The translations under genes and the position numbers were made by a program. Source: Paenibacillus sanguinis 2301083 = DSM 16941 (GTDB lineage: Bacteria > Bacillota > Bacilli > Paenibacillales > Paenibacillaceae). From it: a DNA stretch of 64,000 nucleotides. Location: assembly GCF_000374825.1 (NCBI RefSeq), contig NZ_KB895380.1, forward strand, positions 186,001 to 250,000, in the 5' to 3' direction. Positions 18,474-27,607 of this stretch are shown here, piece after piece (the first letter of the stretch is position 1; every line of letters starts with the position of its first letter). The notes beneath the pieces were generated by a model that saw only the letters and a program-made list of their open reading frames with translations, was not told where the DNA came from and did no database searches.

Positions 18474-19897
18474 AGCTGCATCAAGTCATTTATCATTACC
18501 TCAGAACAAAATATCTGGAGAAGCGGTTCACCCAAATAAATGCTAAGTTATCTTCCGGGCGGGCCGTACATGGTCACCAATCTTCTTCTAGCCCTGCGAA
18601 TCTAAATCCCCAGCCCACTGCCGATCAAGCAACATTCCTGCGGGATCGCCTGACGCGCTGGCAGGAGAAGCAGGTCATTCGCCATGTGAAGTGGGTGCGT
18701 CAGTCTTCGCCTTTTTATCGAAAATGGTGGAATGATCTGCCTGCCGACGATTGGCGCAGCTTCCCCATCATTGAGAAATCCGGCATGATGGAGCACTTCG
18801 ATGAGCTGAATACAGTTGGCATCCGCCGCGAGGAAGCATTGGAACTGGCCGCCCGCGCGGAGCAGACCCGGGATTTCAAGCCATTGTTGAGCGGCGTGAC
18901 CATCGGGCTGTCCTCCGGGACGTCGGGCAACCGGGGACTGTTTGTGTTGAGTGCTCGGGAACAGGCTGCTTGGAGTGGGACCGTACTAGCCAAAATGCTG
19001 CCGGGCGGGCTGCTGCAACAAGAGAAGATCGCTTTTTTCCTACGTGCCAACAGTAATCTATACGAGTCCGTCCAGCGCGGACGCTTGCAGTTTCAATATT
19101 TTGACATGCTGGAGCCTATAAAGCGTCTGATCCAACGGCTGGAGGATTATCGTCCTGGCATCTGGATCGCTCCTCCCTCCATACTGCGCCTGCTGGCTGA
19201 GGCCGTTGTCTCCGGCAGACTTACTACGCGACCACACAAGTTGATCTCGGTAGCAGAGGTGCTGGATCCACTCGACCGCAGATATATTGAGTTGGCCCTT
19301 GGTCTGTCTGTGCATCAGGCTTACCAGTGTACAGAAGGCTTTTTGGGCTACACCTGCGAGCATGGCACACTGCATTTGAATGAGGATCTGGTTCTGGTGG
19401 AGAAGGAGTACCTGGATGCCGAATCCCGTCGCTTCGTGCCGATTATTACGGACTTCTCCAGAACCTCACAGCCGATTGTCCGCTACCGACTGAACGATAT
19501 TTTGACCGAAGCGGCGGAGCCTTGTCCCTGCGGTCTGATCTACACAGCTATTGAACGGATTGAGGGCCGTTGCGATGATATCCTCTATCTGCCACATATC
19601 GTGAGCGGCCAACCTGTGCCCGTGTTCCCGGACTTCGTTAGCCGTGCGGTCATTGGGGCTTCACCCAACATCGAGCATTACCACGTGGTCCAAACCGGGG
19701 CGGAGCAGTTCACCATCGGGCTGATGCTGCGCGCCGGGCGAGAGCTGGATGCGACATTGGAGGCAGCTATCCGGGGGGAGCTTGGTGGCCTATGTGATCG
19801 GCTGGGCTGCAAGCTGCCGAAGCTGGCTTTTTCCCCATATAATGTTGTCCCTGGACTAACGAAGCTGCGACGGGTAGAGAGGAGATGGCAGATGTGA
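18470..19897 (+). CDS. F390-synthetase/phenylacetate-CoA-ligase-like adenylating enzyme
   Basis: 475 residues. The AMP-forming signature is GLSSGTSGNRGLF (near 145). Later motifs include SVAEVLDPLDRRYIE, QAYQCTEGFLGYTCEHG and IVRYRLNDILTEAAEPCPCG, which match the small adenylate-forming branch around coenzyme F390 synthetase. The predicted reaction is activation of a carboxylate as acyl-AMP, then transfer or, as in OleC, ring closure of a beta-hydroxy acid. The ATG at 18470 overlaps the MBL stop. An in-frame ATG 75 bp upstream would run deep into that gene. Confidence 0.86.
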   Translation: MKLHQVIYHYLRTKYLEKRFTQINAKLSSGRAVHGHQSSSSPANLNPQPTADQATFLRDRLTRWQEKQVIRHVKWVRQSSPFYRKWWNDLPADDWRSFPIIEKSGMMEHFDELNTVGIRREEALELAARAEQTRDFKPLLSGVTIGLSSGTSGNRGLFVLSAREQAAWSGTVLAKMLPGGLLQQEKIAFFLRANSNLYESVQRGRLQFQYFDMLEPIKRLIQRLEDYRPGIWIAPPSILRLLAEAVVSGRLTTRPHKLISVAEVLDPLDRRYIELALGLSVHQAYQCTEGFLGYTCEHGTLHLNEDLVLVEKEYLDAESRRFVPIITDFSRTSQPIVRYRLNDILTEAAEPCPCGLIYTAIERIEGRCDDILYLPHIVSGQPVPVFPDFVSRAVIGASPNIEHYHVVQTGAEQFTIGLMLRAGRELDATLEAAIRGELGGLCDRLGCKLPKLAFSPYNVVPGLTKLRRVERRWQM

Positions 19898-21162
19898 GTG
19901 GCGAGACAGGGATTAGTTTTTACGACAAGACTAATATCTCTGACCTGGAATGGCCGGATACGGCATACGGGCAGTATGCCAAAAACTATCTGCTGCCACT
20001 CCTGCTTACCCCCTCGGTGGAACAGTATATAGATAATGTGCGCACCCGTCTGCTGATGGTCACTCTGGATGGGGTACCGCTGCCGGTGACCGTCAATGAC
20101 GAGGAGTACGGCAATTCCTATGTCTGCTCCCCTTACACCCACTTTGTGACGTATGCGCGCGAAGAATTGGTTTTGCTCGGGAACCGCCCCGTCGAGATTA
20201 TGCTTGGCGGCCTACTCAGCGGGATGGGCTGGATGCTGCGGCGTGTCCATTTTAACCGGGTGGTTCAGGTAAACAATTGGCTGGTATCTACAAACCTCCT
20301 CCCGCCTGTGCCGCCGGAACGACTGAAGCAGCTTGTTGAGGTATTGCAGCAGCGTTACCCTAAGCATGTGGTGATCTGCCGCTCGCTGAACGAAGCGACG
20401 ACCGGGCCCTACCTGACGGTGCTGCGCGAACAAGGCTGCAAGCTGATCCCCAGTCGACAAATTTATTTGCTGCATGGCTCAGGACACCAAACGGCTATGT
20501 CAGGGGATGCTGATGAGCGGGCTAACGGAAGGACGAACCAGCCAATTTCTCTTGAGAACGGGGCCACAAGCGCCGGATATCCTATTTCCCTTCCCCCTGT
20601 CCCTGCCAAAGCCCGCTGGCTGGTGAAGCGCGACCGGGCATTGATCGCGAAGCAAGGATACATTGTGTGCGATCCCAGGGAGATAGGCTATGAGGATACA
20701 GCGCGCATTAAGGAACTGTACGATATGTTATACATTGACAAGTATTCACCCTGCAATCCACAATTAAATGAAAGGTTCATCCGCACAGCCATCGCTACAG
20801 GAACGTTGGAACTGCACGGACTACGCAAAAACGGCCGGCTGGATGCGATTCTTGGCTTCTTCAGCCGAGATGGAATAATGACTGCTCCCCTCTTCGGCTA
20901 TGATACCTCCCAGCCCCAAAAGCTGGGCCTGTACCGTATGCTGTCTGCGGTATTGATCGGAATTGCCGAAGAACGCAGCTTGCTGCTTCACGAGAGCTCC
21001 GGAGTAGGACAGTTCAAGCGCAACCGCGGAGCGGTGGCTGAACTGGAAGTGATGGCCGTGTATGACAGGCACCTACCGCTGGGTGTCCGTGTATGTTGGA
21101 CATTGCTGGAGAAGCTTTTGTACAGCATAGGTGTACCGATAATTCAGCGGCTGAAGCTATGA
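19885..21162 (+). CDS. FemAB/GNAT-like acyltransferase-fold protein
   Basis: 425 residues, no firm family. The N-terminal half has ITEF-like strands and VCSPYTHFVTYAREEL. The C-terminal half (about 230-425) has LYRMLSAVLIGIAEERSLLLHESSG followed by GQFKRNRGAVAELEVMAVYD, the arrangement of the nucleotide-binding and late strand regions in FemAB/BioF2-like GNAT folds. It overlaps the adenylating enzyme by 13 bp, so it is co-translated and probably works on the same intermediate as an acyl or aminoacyl transferase. Function inferred from fold resemblance and context only. Confidence 0.65.
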   Translation: MADVSGETGISFYDKTNISDLEWPDTAYGQYAKNYLLPLLLTPSVEQYIDNVRTRLLMVTLDGVPLPVTVNDEEYGNSYVCSPYTHFVTYAREELVLLGNRPVEIMLGGLLSGMGWMLRRVHFNRVVQVNNWLVSTNLLPPVPPERLKQLVEVLQQRYPKHVVICRSLNEATTGPYLTVLREQGCKLIPSRQIYLLHGSGHQTAMSGDADERANGRTNQPISLENGATSAGYPISLPPVPAKARWLVKRDRALIAKQGYIVCDPREIGYEDTARIKELYDMLYIDKYSPCNPQLNERFIRTAIATGTLELHGLRKNGRLDAILGFFSRDGIMTAPLFGYDTSQPQKLGLYRMLSAVLIGIAEERSLLLHESSGVGQFKRNRGAVAELEVMAVYDRHLPLGVRVCWTLLEKLLYSIGVPIIQRLKL

Positions 21163-21227
21163 ACCAGGCGGCTGATGCCCCACAACTTCGTCCCTGACTT
21201 TCAGATTTTCAAGAAGGAGAGATTTTG

Positions 21228-22097
21228 ATGATGGCTGCAGGTCTGATCTCTAATGGACAACCTCTCGTTGCACTCATCACCGGAGCCTCCAGCGGCTTTG
21301 GCCTGTTGACGGCCATAGCGCTGGCCCGGCAGGGCTATCAGGTTGTCGCCACAATGCGCGATCCCGGCAAAGCCGGAGAACTGCTGGAGCTGGCGCAGAA
21401 GGAACAAGTCGCTGATGCGGTGATACCAATGCGGCTGGATGTCACCGACCGTGAGTCCATTAGCCAAGCCGTGGAAGAGGTCATGGCCCGGTTCGGCCGG
21501 ATTGATCTGCTGGTGAATAACGCAGGCTTGGCCGTGGGTGGATACATCGAGGAATTATCGCTGGAGGATTGGCGACAGCAGATGGAGACTAACTTCTTTG
21601 GTGTTGTCGCCATGACCAAGGCTGTTCTCCCACAAATGCGGGAGCGCCGATCAGGCTGCATTATTAATGTGGGCAGCGTTAGCGGCAGAGTTGGCTTTCC
21701 GGGATACGGTCCTTACGCCGCGTCCAAATTCGCCGTCGAAGGCTACAGTGAAAGCCTGCGCCATGAGATGTCTCCTTACGGCGTACGGGTCGTGCTGGTG
21801 GAACCGGGGGCTTTTCGCACAGCGATCTGGCATAAGGGCCTGGCTCGAATCGTCAGCCACGAGAGCTCGCCTTACCGCGAGCGACTGGAGTCTGTGCTGC
21901 GTTACTCCAGGCTTGCCGGGCAGCAGGCCCCCGATCCCGGACAAGTGGCTAACTTAATAGCCCGCATTGCCGCCAAACGTTCCCCCCGCCTACGTTACCC
22001 GGTCGGCCAGGGTGCAAAAGCTATGCTTTGGGGGAAGGAACATCTGCCTTGGAAGTGGCTGGAGTGGGTTGTGGCACAGGCGCTGAAATTGAAATAG
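21228..22097 (+). CDS. short-chain dehydrogenase/reductase
   Basis: 289 residues, classical SDR: cofactor motif TGASSGFGLLTA, LVNNAG, catalytic Ser in INVGSVSG and YxxxK in YAASKFAVEG. The arginine in TMRDPG after the second strand suggests NADP preference. AAGGAG lies 8 bases before the ATG at 21228. It is last in the cluster with a 65-bp gap from the acyltransferase-like gene, and may reduce a ketone in the same pathway. Confidence 0.92.
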   Translation: MMAAGLISNGQPLVALITGASSGFGLLTAIALARQGYQVVATMRDPGKAGELLELAQKEQVADAVIPMRLDVTDRESISQAVEEVMARFGRIDLLVNNAGLAVGGYIEELSLEDWRQQMETNFFGVVAMTKAVLPQMRERRSGCIINVGSVSGRVGFPGYGPYAASKFAVEGYSESLRHEMSPYGVRVVLVEPGAFRTAIWHKGLARIVSHESSPYRERLESVLRYSRLAGQQAPDPGQVANLIARIAAKRSPRLRYPVGQGAKAMLWGKEHLPWKWLEWVVAQALKLK

Positions 22098-22133
22098 ATA
22101 TTTTCAGAGACTACGTTTCAATCAACAATAACA

Positions 22134-22466
22134 CTATTCCAATGAGTTCAGCGGGTAGACCTTGATACAATCCTCTAGCTTGGCTACTTCATCCGTACTG
22201 ATATAGATCTCAGCACAATGCAGCAGATCATTGTTTAAAATAGGATGCTCCCTAAAGCATTCTAGCACCCTTAAATAATCACGCTCAGCATTCATGCAGC
22301 TCAGCCAGATTCCTATGCTATGGTTAGAATCATTCAAATAATCATAGCCTTGGTACATAATACTATTATCCGTATAAGCCTCCACGGTATCCGGCAAAAC
22401 ATACCGTATATCCAAATCGGGATTCCTCATCAGCACAGGATTCAATCTAACAATAATCGTCTGCAT
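22134..22466 (-). CDS. hypothetical protein, 110 residues
   Basis: No family recognised. It is soluble and acidic, starting with a strand (QTIIVRLNPV) and ending in a mixed helix/strand region (AEIYISTDEVAKLEDCIKVYP). A GGGGAAG sits close before the ATG. It is convergent to the SDR gene and lies against the distal end of the first CRISPR array. Length and layout resemble small Paenibacillus immunity-type or uncharacterised proteins, but nothing supports a function. Confidence 0.6.
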   Translation of the reverse strand: MQTIIVRLNPVLMRNPDLDIRYVLPDTVEAYTDNSIMYQGYDYLNDSNHSIGIWLSCMNAERDYLRVLECFREHPILNNDLLHCAEIYISTDEVAKLEDCIKVYPLNSLE

Positions 22467-22516
22467 GGCTTCCCCATTCTCCCTTCTCCCTCACGAAAAA
22501 AAATCTGCTATACTGC

Positions 22517-24559
22517 ATTTCAATTAAGCACTCGCGTGGGGTGCGACTTATCTCGCTTTTAATCGCTCAAGCTCTCCCTGAGCGATTTCAATTCACGCAC
22601 TCGCGTGGGGTGCGACTGGCGGCGGCCTTACGCGGGGAGGGATATGCAAATATTTCAATCCACGCACCCGCGTGGGGTGCGACCTTGGGCCGTATCCATG
22701 GATGCTATCTTGAGTGATATTTCAATCCACGCACCCGCGTGGGGTGCGACATTTTAGACTTCCCATTAAATCCTCGAATTTTTGGATTTCAATCCACGCA
22801 CCCGCGTGGGGTGCGACAAGGGGCAGCAAGGATTATGGAATTGGGACGGTGATATTTCAATCCACGCACCCGCGTGGGGTGCGACAAGCCAGACCACAAG
22901 CGCCGGACCTTAAAGCGTGATTTCAATCCACGCACCCGCGTGGGGTGCGACGGGTTCTGCCAAGTGAGTCGGGGATGCCCTCGATTATTTCAATCCACGC
23001 ACCCGCGTGGGGTGCGACATTCCGTGGCCCTAGTGCTGCATAAGACCCATATTGCATTTCAATCCACGCACCCGCGTGGGGTGCGACTTGAAGCCGCCCT
23101 TTGTGTAGATCGCTTGCAGGATTTCAATCCACGCACCCGCGTGGGGTGCGACCGTATCGGCGATATTACGTGACGGCAGTTCGGGTGATTTCAATCCACG
23201 CACCCGCGTGGGGTGCGACGATAGAAGCAAGAAGAGAACAGCGGGCACACCAAATTTCAATCCACGCACCCGCGTGGGGTGCGACGACAGGTTTCGGCGC
23301 AGTAACGTGATGATCTTCTGTATTTCAATCCACGCACCCGCGTGGGGTGCGACACGGCTGTATCGCGGGCGCGTAGCAATATCGAGCAGGATTTCAATCC
23401 ACGCACCCGCGTGGGGTGCGACTACCAACGCGACCAGGCTAAATTTAAAAAAACTTATTTCAATCCACGCACCCGCGTGGGGTGCGACTGCTGATTGACA
23501 TACTCGCGAGTTGCATATATGGCAATTTCAATCCACGCACCCGCGTGGGGTGCGACTGGGCAACCTCGTTGTATTCGTCTTCGATGTAGATATTTCAATC
23601 CACGCACCCGCGTGGGGTGCGACTGTACACGACGCATCACCCTGCGTGGGATGCCAAATTTCAATCCACGCACCCGCGTGGGGTGCGACATTCGGGCATT
23701 AATCATGCTATCTCCAGAAGCTTATTTCAATCCACGCACCCGCGTGGGGTGCGACCAAGATTTAAGATCCTGGAGCGTCGCTATCAGTTTATTTCAATCC
23801 ACGCACCCGCGTGGGGTGCGACGAGTGGCGGAGGCGTTGCAGCGGGTAAGCGTGGTTATTTCAATCCACGCACCCGCGTGGGGTGCGACGAGCAGCCGAA
23901 AGGCTACTGTATTTGATATCAAAAAATTTCAATCCACGCACCCGCGTGGGGTGCGACCCAAGTACAACAACCGTAAGCAGCTTCTGTTCGAATTTCAATC
24001 CACGCACCCGCGTGGGGTGCGACAGGGAGCGAAGCAAAAATGACGCCAGAGAGATTGATTTCAATCCACGCACCCGCGTGGGGTGCGACAACGTTCCCCT
24101 GAGTATCTATACTGATCTCGCAGTTATTTCAATCCACGCACCCGCGTGGGGTGCGACCGTACTTTGATAGCGTTGGTAAGATGCCCGCAACGATTTCAAT
24201 CCACGCACCCGCGTGGGGTGCGACTTGTGAGATTTTTCCTGAGCAATGAAGAATTACTAGATATTTCAATCCACGCACCCGCGTGGGGTGCGACCGTGGG
24301 CTTACGCGCGTCTTACTTTCGTCGCAAAATTTCAATCCACGCACCCGCGTGGGGTGCGACGCCGGAAGTCCGGCCCGATATATTCTCTTTCTTACGATTT
24401 CAATCCACGCACCCGCGTGGGGTGCGACTGGAGCGCTACGGGACAAAACATCACCACTTTTATTTCAATCCACGCACCCGCGTGGGGTGCGACTGAACTT
24501 CCGACAGAAATTCCTATCGACACTACAATTTCAATCCACGCACCCGCGTGGGGTGCGAC
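22517..24559 (-). CRISPR. CRISPR array 1, type I-C, 31 repeats / 30 spacers
   Basis: A 32-bp repeat (plus strand begins ATTTCAATCC and ends GGGGTGCGAC) recurs 31 times with 33-38-bp unique spacers. In transcript orientation it begins GTCGCACC and ends TTGAAAT, the type I-C hallmark, so it is read on the minus strand with the leader at 24560. Repeat hairpin: CGCACCC/GGGTGCG, 7 bp, loop CACGC. The two lowest-coordinate repeats (22517-22547, 31 bp; 22585-22616) are degenerate in the stem, as expected for the oldest, leader-distal end. The other 29 are identical by eye. Confidence 0.99.
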
Positions 24560-24752
24560 TCCGATTTTTAACATAATAAGGGTATTATGCTGCTATATTA
24601 GCCATTTATGGCCCTTATATCATCAAAAACCGCTCAAGTAATTGAATATTTTTACATATAACCAAATGAAAGTAACTTATTTTGGTGCGAATCCCCCGGG
24701 AAAATCATGTTCGCTTCACATTCGCACCAGCCTATTTTTTCAATTTTGGTCG
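24560..24752 (-). promoter_or_regulatory. leader of CRISPR array 1
   Basis: AT-rich gap between cas2 and the newest repeat. The 14 bases next to the repeat (TCCGATTTTTAACA, plus strand) are identical to those next to array 2. About 125 bp away an inverted motif GGTGCGAA (24684-24691) / TTCGCACC (24721-24728) is shared with the other leader at the same distance. The arms copy the end of the repeat (GGTGCGAC). It should hold the array promoter and the integration signals. Confidence 0.85.
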
Positions 24753-25043
24753 TTACAGAATAAGTGGCCCCTCCAAATCAAGGGATGATTTGGTACCCAC
24801 ATGCTCTATCTTGTTCTTGTACTGGTTGCCCAATTGATAGAAACGGATACTATCCTGCTCCGGGTCAATGAGTTCTAGCAGACGTAGTCTCAAGGATGTC
24901 CATTCGGCAGCATCAACGATGCACTCGAATACAGAGTTCTGCACCCGTTGTCCACAATTCAGGCAAGTCTTGGCTACCTGGCGCAATCTACGCTGTCCGG
25001 CCGAATCCGTAGTGCTCACATCATAAGTGATAAGTACCAGTAT
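24753..25043 (-). CDS. cas2: CRISPR-associated endonuclease Cas2, non-canonical start
   Basis: About 96 residues, the normal type I-C length. The reading frame with LVLITYDVSTTDSAGQRR, CLNCGQRVQNSVFEC and FYQLGNQY is unmistakable. Cas2 with Cas1 forms the spacer-integration complex. The expected start position reads ATA (25041-25043), then CTG; ATG/GTG/TTG are absent there, with an in-frame TGA just upstream. AGGTG at 7 bases from the ATA fits initiation at ATA or CTG. The next usable codon is a GTG at 25019, which would delete the first beta-strand and the conserved Asp of TYD. Either a rare start codon, a recent inactivating change or a sequence error. Confidence 0.9.
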   Translation of the reverse strand: MLVLITYDVSTTDSAGQRRLRQVAKTCLNCGQRVQNSVFECIVDAAEWTSLRLRLLELIDPEQDSIRFYQLGNQYKNKIEHVGTKSSLDLEGPLIL

Positions 25044-25053
25044 GATTCAACAC

Positions 25054-26085
25054 CTACTTCCAAAGAAATGGCGGGTATTCGTCCAGATCGCCGCGCAAAT
25101 ACCTGGCGAGCAATAGAGCCTGTACATGCGGGAGCAGCCCCCAGGAAATGTTCTCACCAAGATAGGGATGCTTGATCTTCTCTTGCTTGCGGGTCTGCCA
25201 GGCGGACAGGAACGTTTTGCGGCCTTCCTCGGTAAGCAGCACCGCCCCGTTCTCTTTATGGACGAAGTCCCCGGCACTAACCAGCCTTTTATTGATAAGT
25301 GACAAGACAAACCGATCCGCATAAATGCCCCGTAGCTCCTCCATCACATCGAGTGCCAGCGAGGCACGCCCGGGACGGTCACGATGCAGAAAGCCCACGT
25401 AAGCGTCCAGCCCAACCCCTTCGAGGGCAGAGGTCATATCATGAGACAGCAGGGTATAGGCCAAAGATAACATGGCATTCACCTTATCGAGCGGAGGACG
25501 GCGAGAGCGAGTATGAAATTGAAAATCCTCTTTTTGCTGCAAAATCATATGATCCCACAGCTTATTATAGCTAAGTGCCGCCTGTCCCTCCAGCCCGCGT
25601 AAGCGTTCCAGATCATCGCATTCCCAAATGGCGTCCATTGTAGCAGATAACTGGGCTGAAGCCTCTTTGAACTGGTCTACATCAACACGCAGCGGATAAT
25701 CCCGCGTCATTCGTTCGAGCATCCATTTGTGATTATATATCTTGCCAAGAATAAAGTTGCGAGCCACCCTGGCCGATTGCAATTCGTTCTCGGATATGGC
25801 GTATTGCTTCTTACGCAACACGACATTACCTCGGCTTGCTCCAATGACGCGGGCGAGGAACCGTCCATTCATCGTCATAAATGTGATGGATATATTCCGT
25901 TCAGCGCAATAACCCATTAGTGCGGGGCTGGCACCTGTATAGCCAAAGGCAACGATAGACTCCAAATTATGAAGCGGAAGACGGCCCAACGTCTCCTGAT
26001 CCTTCAGCAGCACAATGTTATCTCCATCCAGAGATAGATAAACGTCCGGCTGATTCACGAAGAGCGTATTCAGCAGCTTTTTCAT
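25054..26085 (-). CDS. cas1: CRISPR-associated endonuclease Cas1
   Basis: 343 residues, type I-C Cas1. The N-terminal beta domain (MKKLLNTLFV, VYLSLDGDNIVLLKD) is followed by the helical catalytic domain with the conserved pattern around LRGLEGQAALSYN (Glu), LLSHDMTSALEGVGLDAYVGFLH (His region) and PGRASLALDVMEELR (Asp). It catalyses protospacer integration at the leader-repeat junction. It overlaps cas4 by four bases and ends ten bases before cas2. Confidence 0.98.
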   Translation of the reverse strand: MKKLLNTLFVNQPDVYLSLDGDNIVLLKDQETLGRLPLHNLESIVAFGYTGASPALMGYCAERNISITFMTMNGRFLARVIGASRGNVVLRKKQYAISENELQSARVARNFILGKIYNHKWMLERMTRDYPLRVDVDQFKEASAQLSATMDAIWECDDLERLRGLEGQAALSYNKLWDHMILQQKEDFQFHTRSRRPPLDKVNAMLSLAYTLLSHDMTSALEGVGLDAYVGFLHRDRPGRASLALDVMEELRGIYADRFVLSLINKRLVSAGDFVHKENGAVLLTEEGRKTFLSAWQTRKQEKIKHPYLGENISWGLLPHVQALLLARYLRGDLDEYPPFLWK

Positions 26086-26741
26086 TCCTTGATTTTCCCT
26101 TCGATATAGCTTTTGACGGAACGTTTATTCAGCACTTCAGGCACACATACGGATTGTAAAGAGCATTTAGCGCAAAAAGCCCCCGTCTTCACCTTCGGCG
26201 TATGTCTTCGGTGGTAATACTCACGCATCTCCCCGAAAATAGAGCGAACCCGGCCCTTTAACTCCGCCGTCAGTGGCACTTCAATTCTGCGCTTGATTTC
26301 ATTATAGAATAGGTAGCCAACGGGAACCGGACATAACAGCATCTCCTCCAGACACATCGCTTGTGCGGCCAACTGGAGAATATCGGCTTCATCCTTCTTG
26401 GGCTTGCCTCGTTTATATTCAACTGGGCAAGCCGTGTATTTACCCTCCGCTCCCTGAATCTGTACGCCGTTATCATCCCGAGTAAATTCAACAACATCAC
26501 AGATTCCCGTGATACCCAGTTCAGCAGATTTAACAGGTAATGCCCGAACAATCAGCTTGTCCCCACGCTTCTCCCGCACGAAGGGCTGATCCGCCTTCCG
26601 GTGCAAATACTGTCCTTCGATCGTGCCAACATTCTCTTCCCATTGCTGTTCAATATGAATCAGCGCCCACTGCCGCTTACAGAACTGAAAATGCTGGATG
26701 CCTGAAAGCATCAGCTCATCTTCGTCCCGATTACCGTCCAT
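26082..26741 (-). CDS. cas4: CRISPR-associated exonuclease Cas4
   Basis: 219 residues, RecB-type nuclease. Cys in HFQFCKRQW, metal Asp in GICDVVEF, EYKRGKPK (Glu-x-Lys), the QLAAQAMCLEEM motif and a C-terminal CAKCSLQSVC, which with the first Cys gives the four ligands of an iron-sulfur cluster. In type I-C, Cas4 trims prespacers and checks the PAM with Cas1. It overlaps cas7 by 11 bp and cas1 by 4 bp. Confidence 0.97.
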   Translation of the reverse strand: MDGNRDEDELMLSGIQHFQFCKRQWALIHIEQQWEENVGTIEGQYLHRKADQPFVREKRGDKLIVRALPVKSAELGITGICDVVEFTRDDNGVQIQGAEGKYTACPVEYKRGKPKKDEADILQLAAQAMCLEEMLLCPVPVGYLFYNEIKRRIEVPLTAELKGRVRSIFGEMREYYHRRHTPKVKTGAFCAKCSLQSVCVPEVLNKRSVKSYIEGKIKE

Positions 26742-27594
26742 CCAGCACTTCGGCCTTCAGCCCGTCGAGTGCAGACAGTTCAATGACATAATCGTCAAAA
26801 GACTGTGGCTCGTCCACTTTGGAGCTGACCGCCAGCGAGCGATGTACTTGAGCCGATGAATATTGCCCCAGCTTCGAGCTATGTTCCCACCAATACAGCT
26901 TCCGCACCTCCATGCTGCCTTCGGGACGAGCAGAGGACAAATCATTTTCAAACAAGGTCAAGAGCGCCTGCTTCAGTTTGTCCGCGTCCTCGTTCGTAAA
27001 TCCGGTCTTCTCTGCTAATTGTGTGTTGATACTTCCGTAGAAGACGTACACGCCAAAATCTACCCGGTGCTTCATCCCCATAGTGTCGGAGCTACGCTTT
27101 TCTCCTGGCTCGGAATTGACACTCTTGGTGATCTGCGTACTCGTAATATCAATAGGGGCTACGCTCCGAGCTGCGTGAATCGAGACAGGACCTCTTACCC
27201 CGACGGACACACCGCCACCACTTGATGCTCCCTTAAAGGCAAATACTTGCCCAAAGCTGCGAACATCGATCCATTCCTGACAAGCAATTTCAGCAAAATC
27301 ATCACTAGTTGCCTTCTTATTCTTGGCTACTTCGCTAAGCCGCGCATTTCCTTCTGCCCGCTCTCTCAAGCTGCTATACTCGTCATTCTTGCGGTCATTG
27401 GATTGCACAAAAATGGCTTCTCCCAAGTCCTGTAGACGATTGCGAATCTTCCGTTTGATTGCTACATCCGAAATCTCACCATAGCCATCATAATTCTGGC
27501 GTGGGCGATTGCCATTGAGTGGGTCACCGTTAGGGTTAGCACCTGTTACTGAAAGAACTACGGCAAAATCAATTTTATGATCCAAGCTACTCAT
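26731..27594 (-). CDS. cas7: type I-C Cas7 (Csd2) backbone protein
   Basis: 287 residues. The N-terminus LSVTGANPNGDPLNGNRPRQNYDG is the Csd2/Cas7 signature, and VRGPVSIHAARSVAPIDITSTQITKS and MGMKHRVDFGVYVFYGS follow. Multiple copies coat the crRNA spacer in the Cascade complex and contact target DNA. It lies 13 bases downstream of cas8c. Confidence 0.98.
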   Translation of the reverse strand: MSSLDHKIDFAVVLSVTGANPNGDPLNGNRPRQNYDGYGEISDVAIKRKIRNRLQDLGEAIFVQSNDRKNDEYSSLRERAEGNARLSEVAKNKKATSDDFAEIACQEWIDVRSFGQVFAFKGASSGGGVSVGVRGPVSIHAARSVAPIDITSTQITKSVNSEPGEKRSSDTMGMKHRVDFGVYVFYGSINTQLAEKTGFTNEDADKLKQALLTLFENDLSSARPEGSMEVRKLYWWEHSSKLGQYSSAQVHRSLAVSSKVDEPQSFDDYVIELSALDGLKAEVLDGR

Positions 27595-27607
27595 TTTCGT
27601 TCACTCC

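Noticed and set aside
22548..22584. Partly palindromic first spacer of array 1 (CGCTCA ... TGAGCG) as a regulatory hairpin
   Set aside because: It lies between two degenerate repeats and is of normal spacer length; nothing else supports a function.
22714..24641. Many open frames across array 1 on both strands, with repeated peptides such as FQSTHPRGVR, FNPRTRVGCD or SHPTRVRGLK
   Set aside because: They are read-through translations of the CRISPR repeat; none has a ribosome site or domain.
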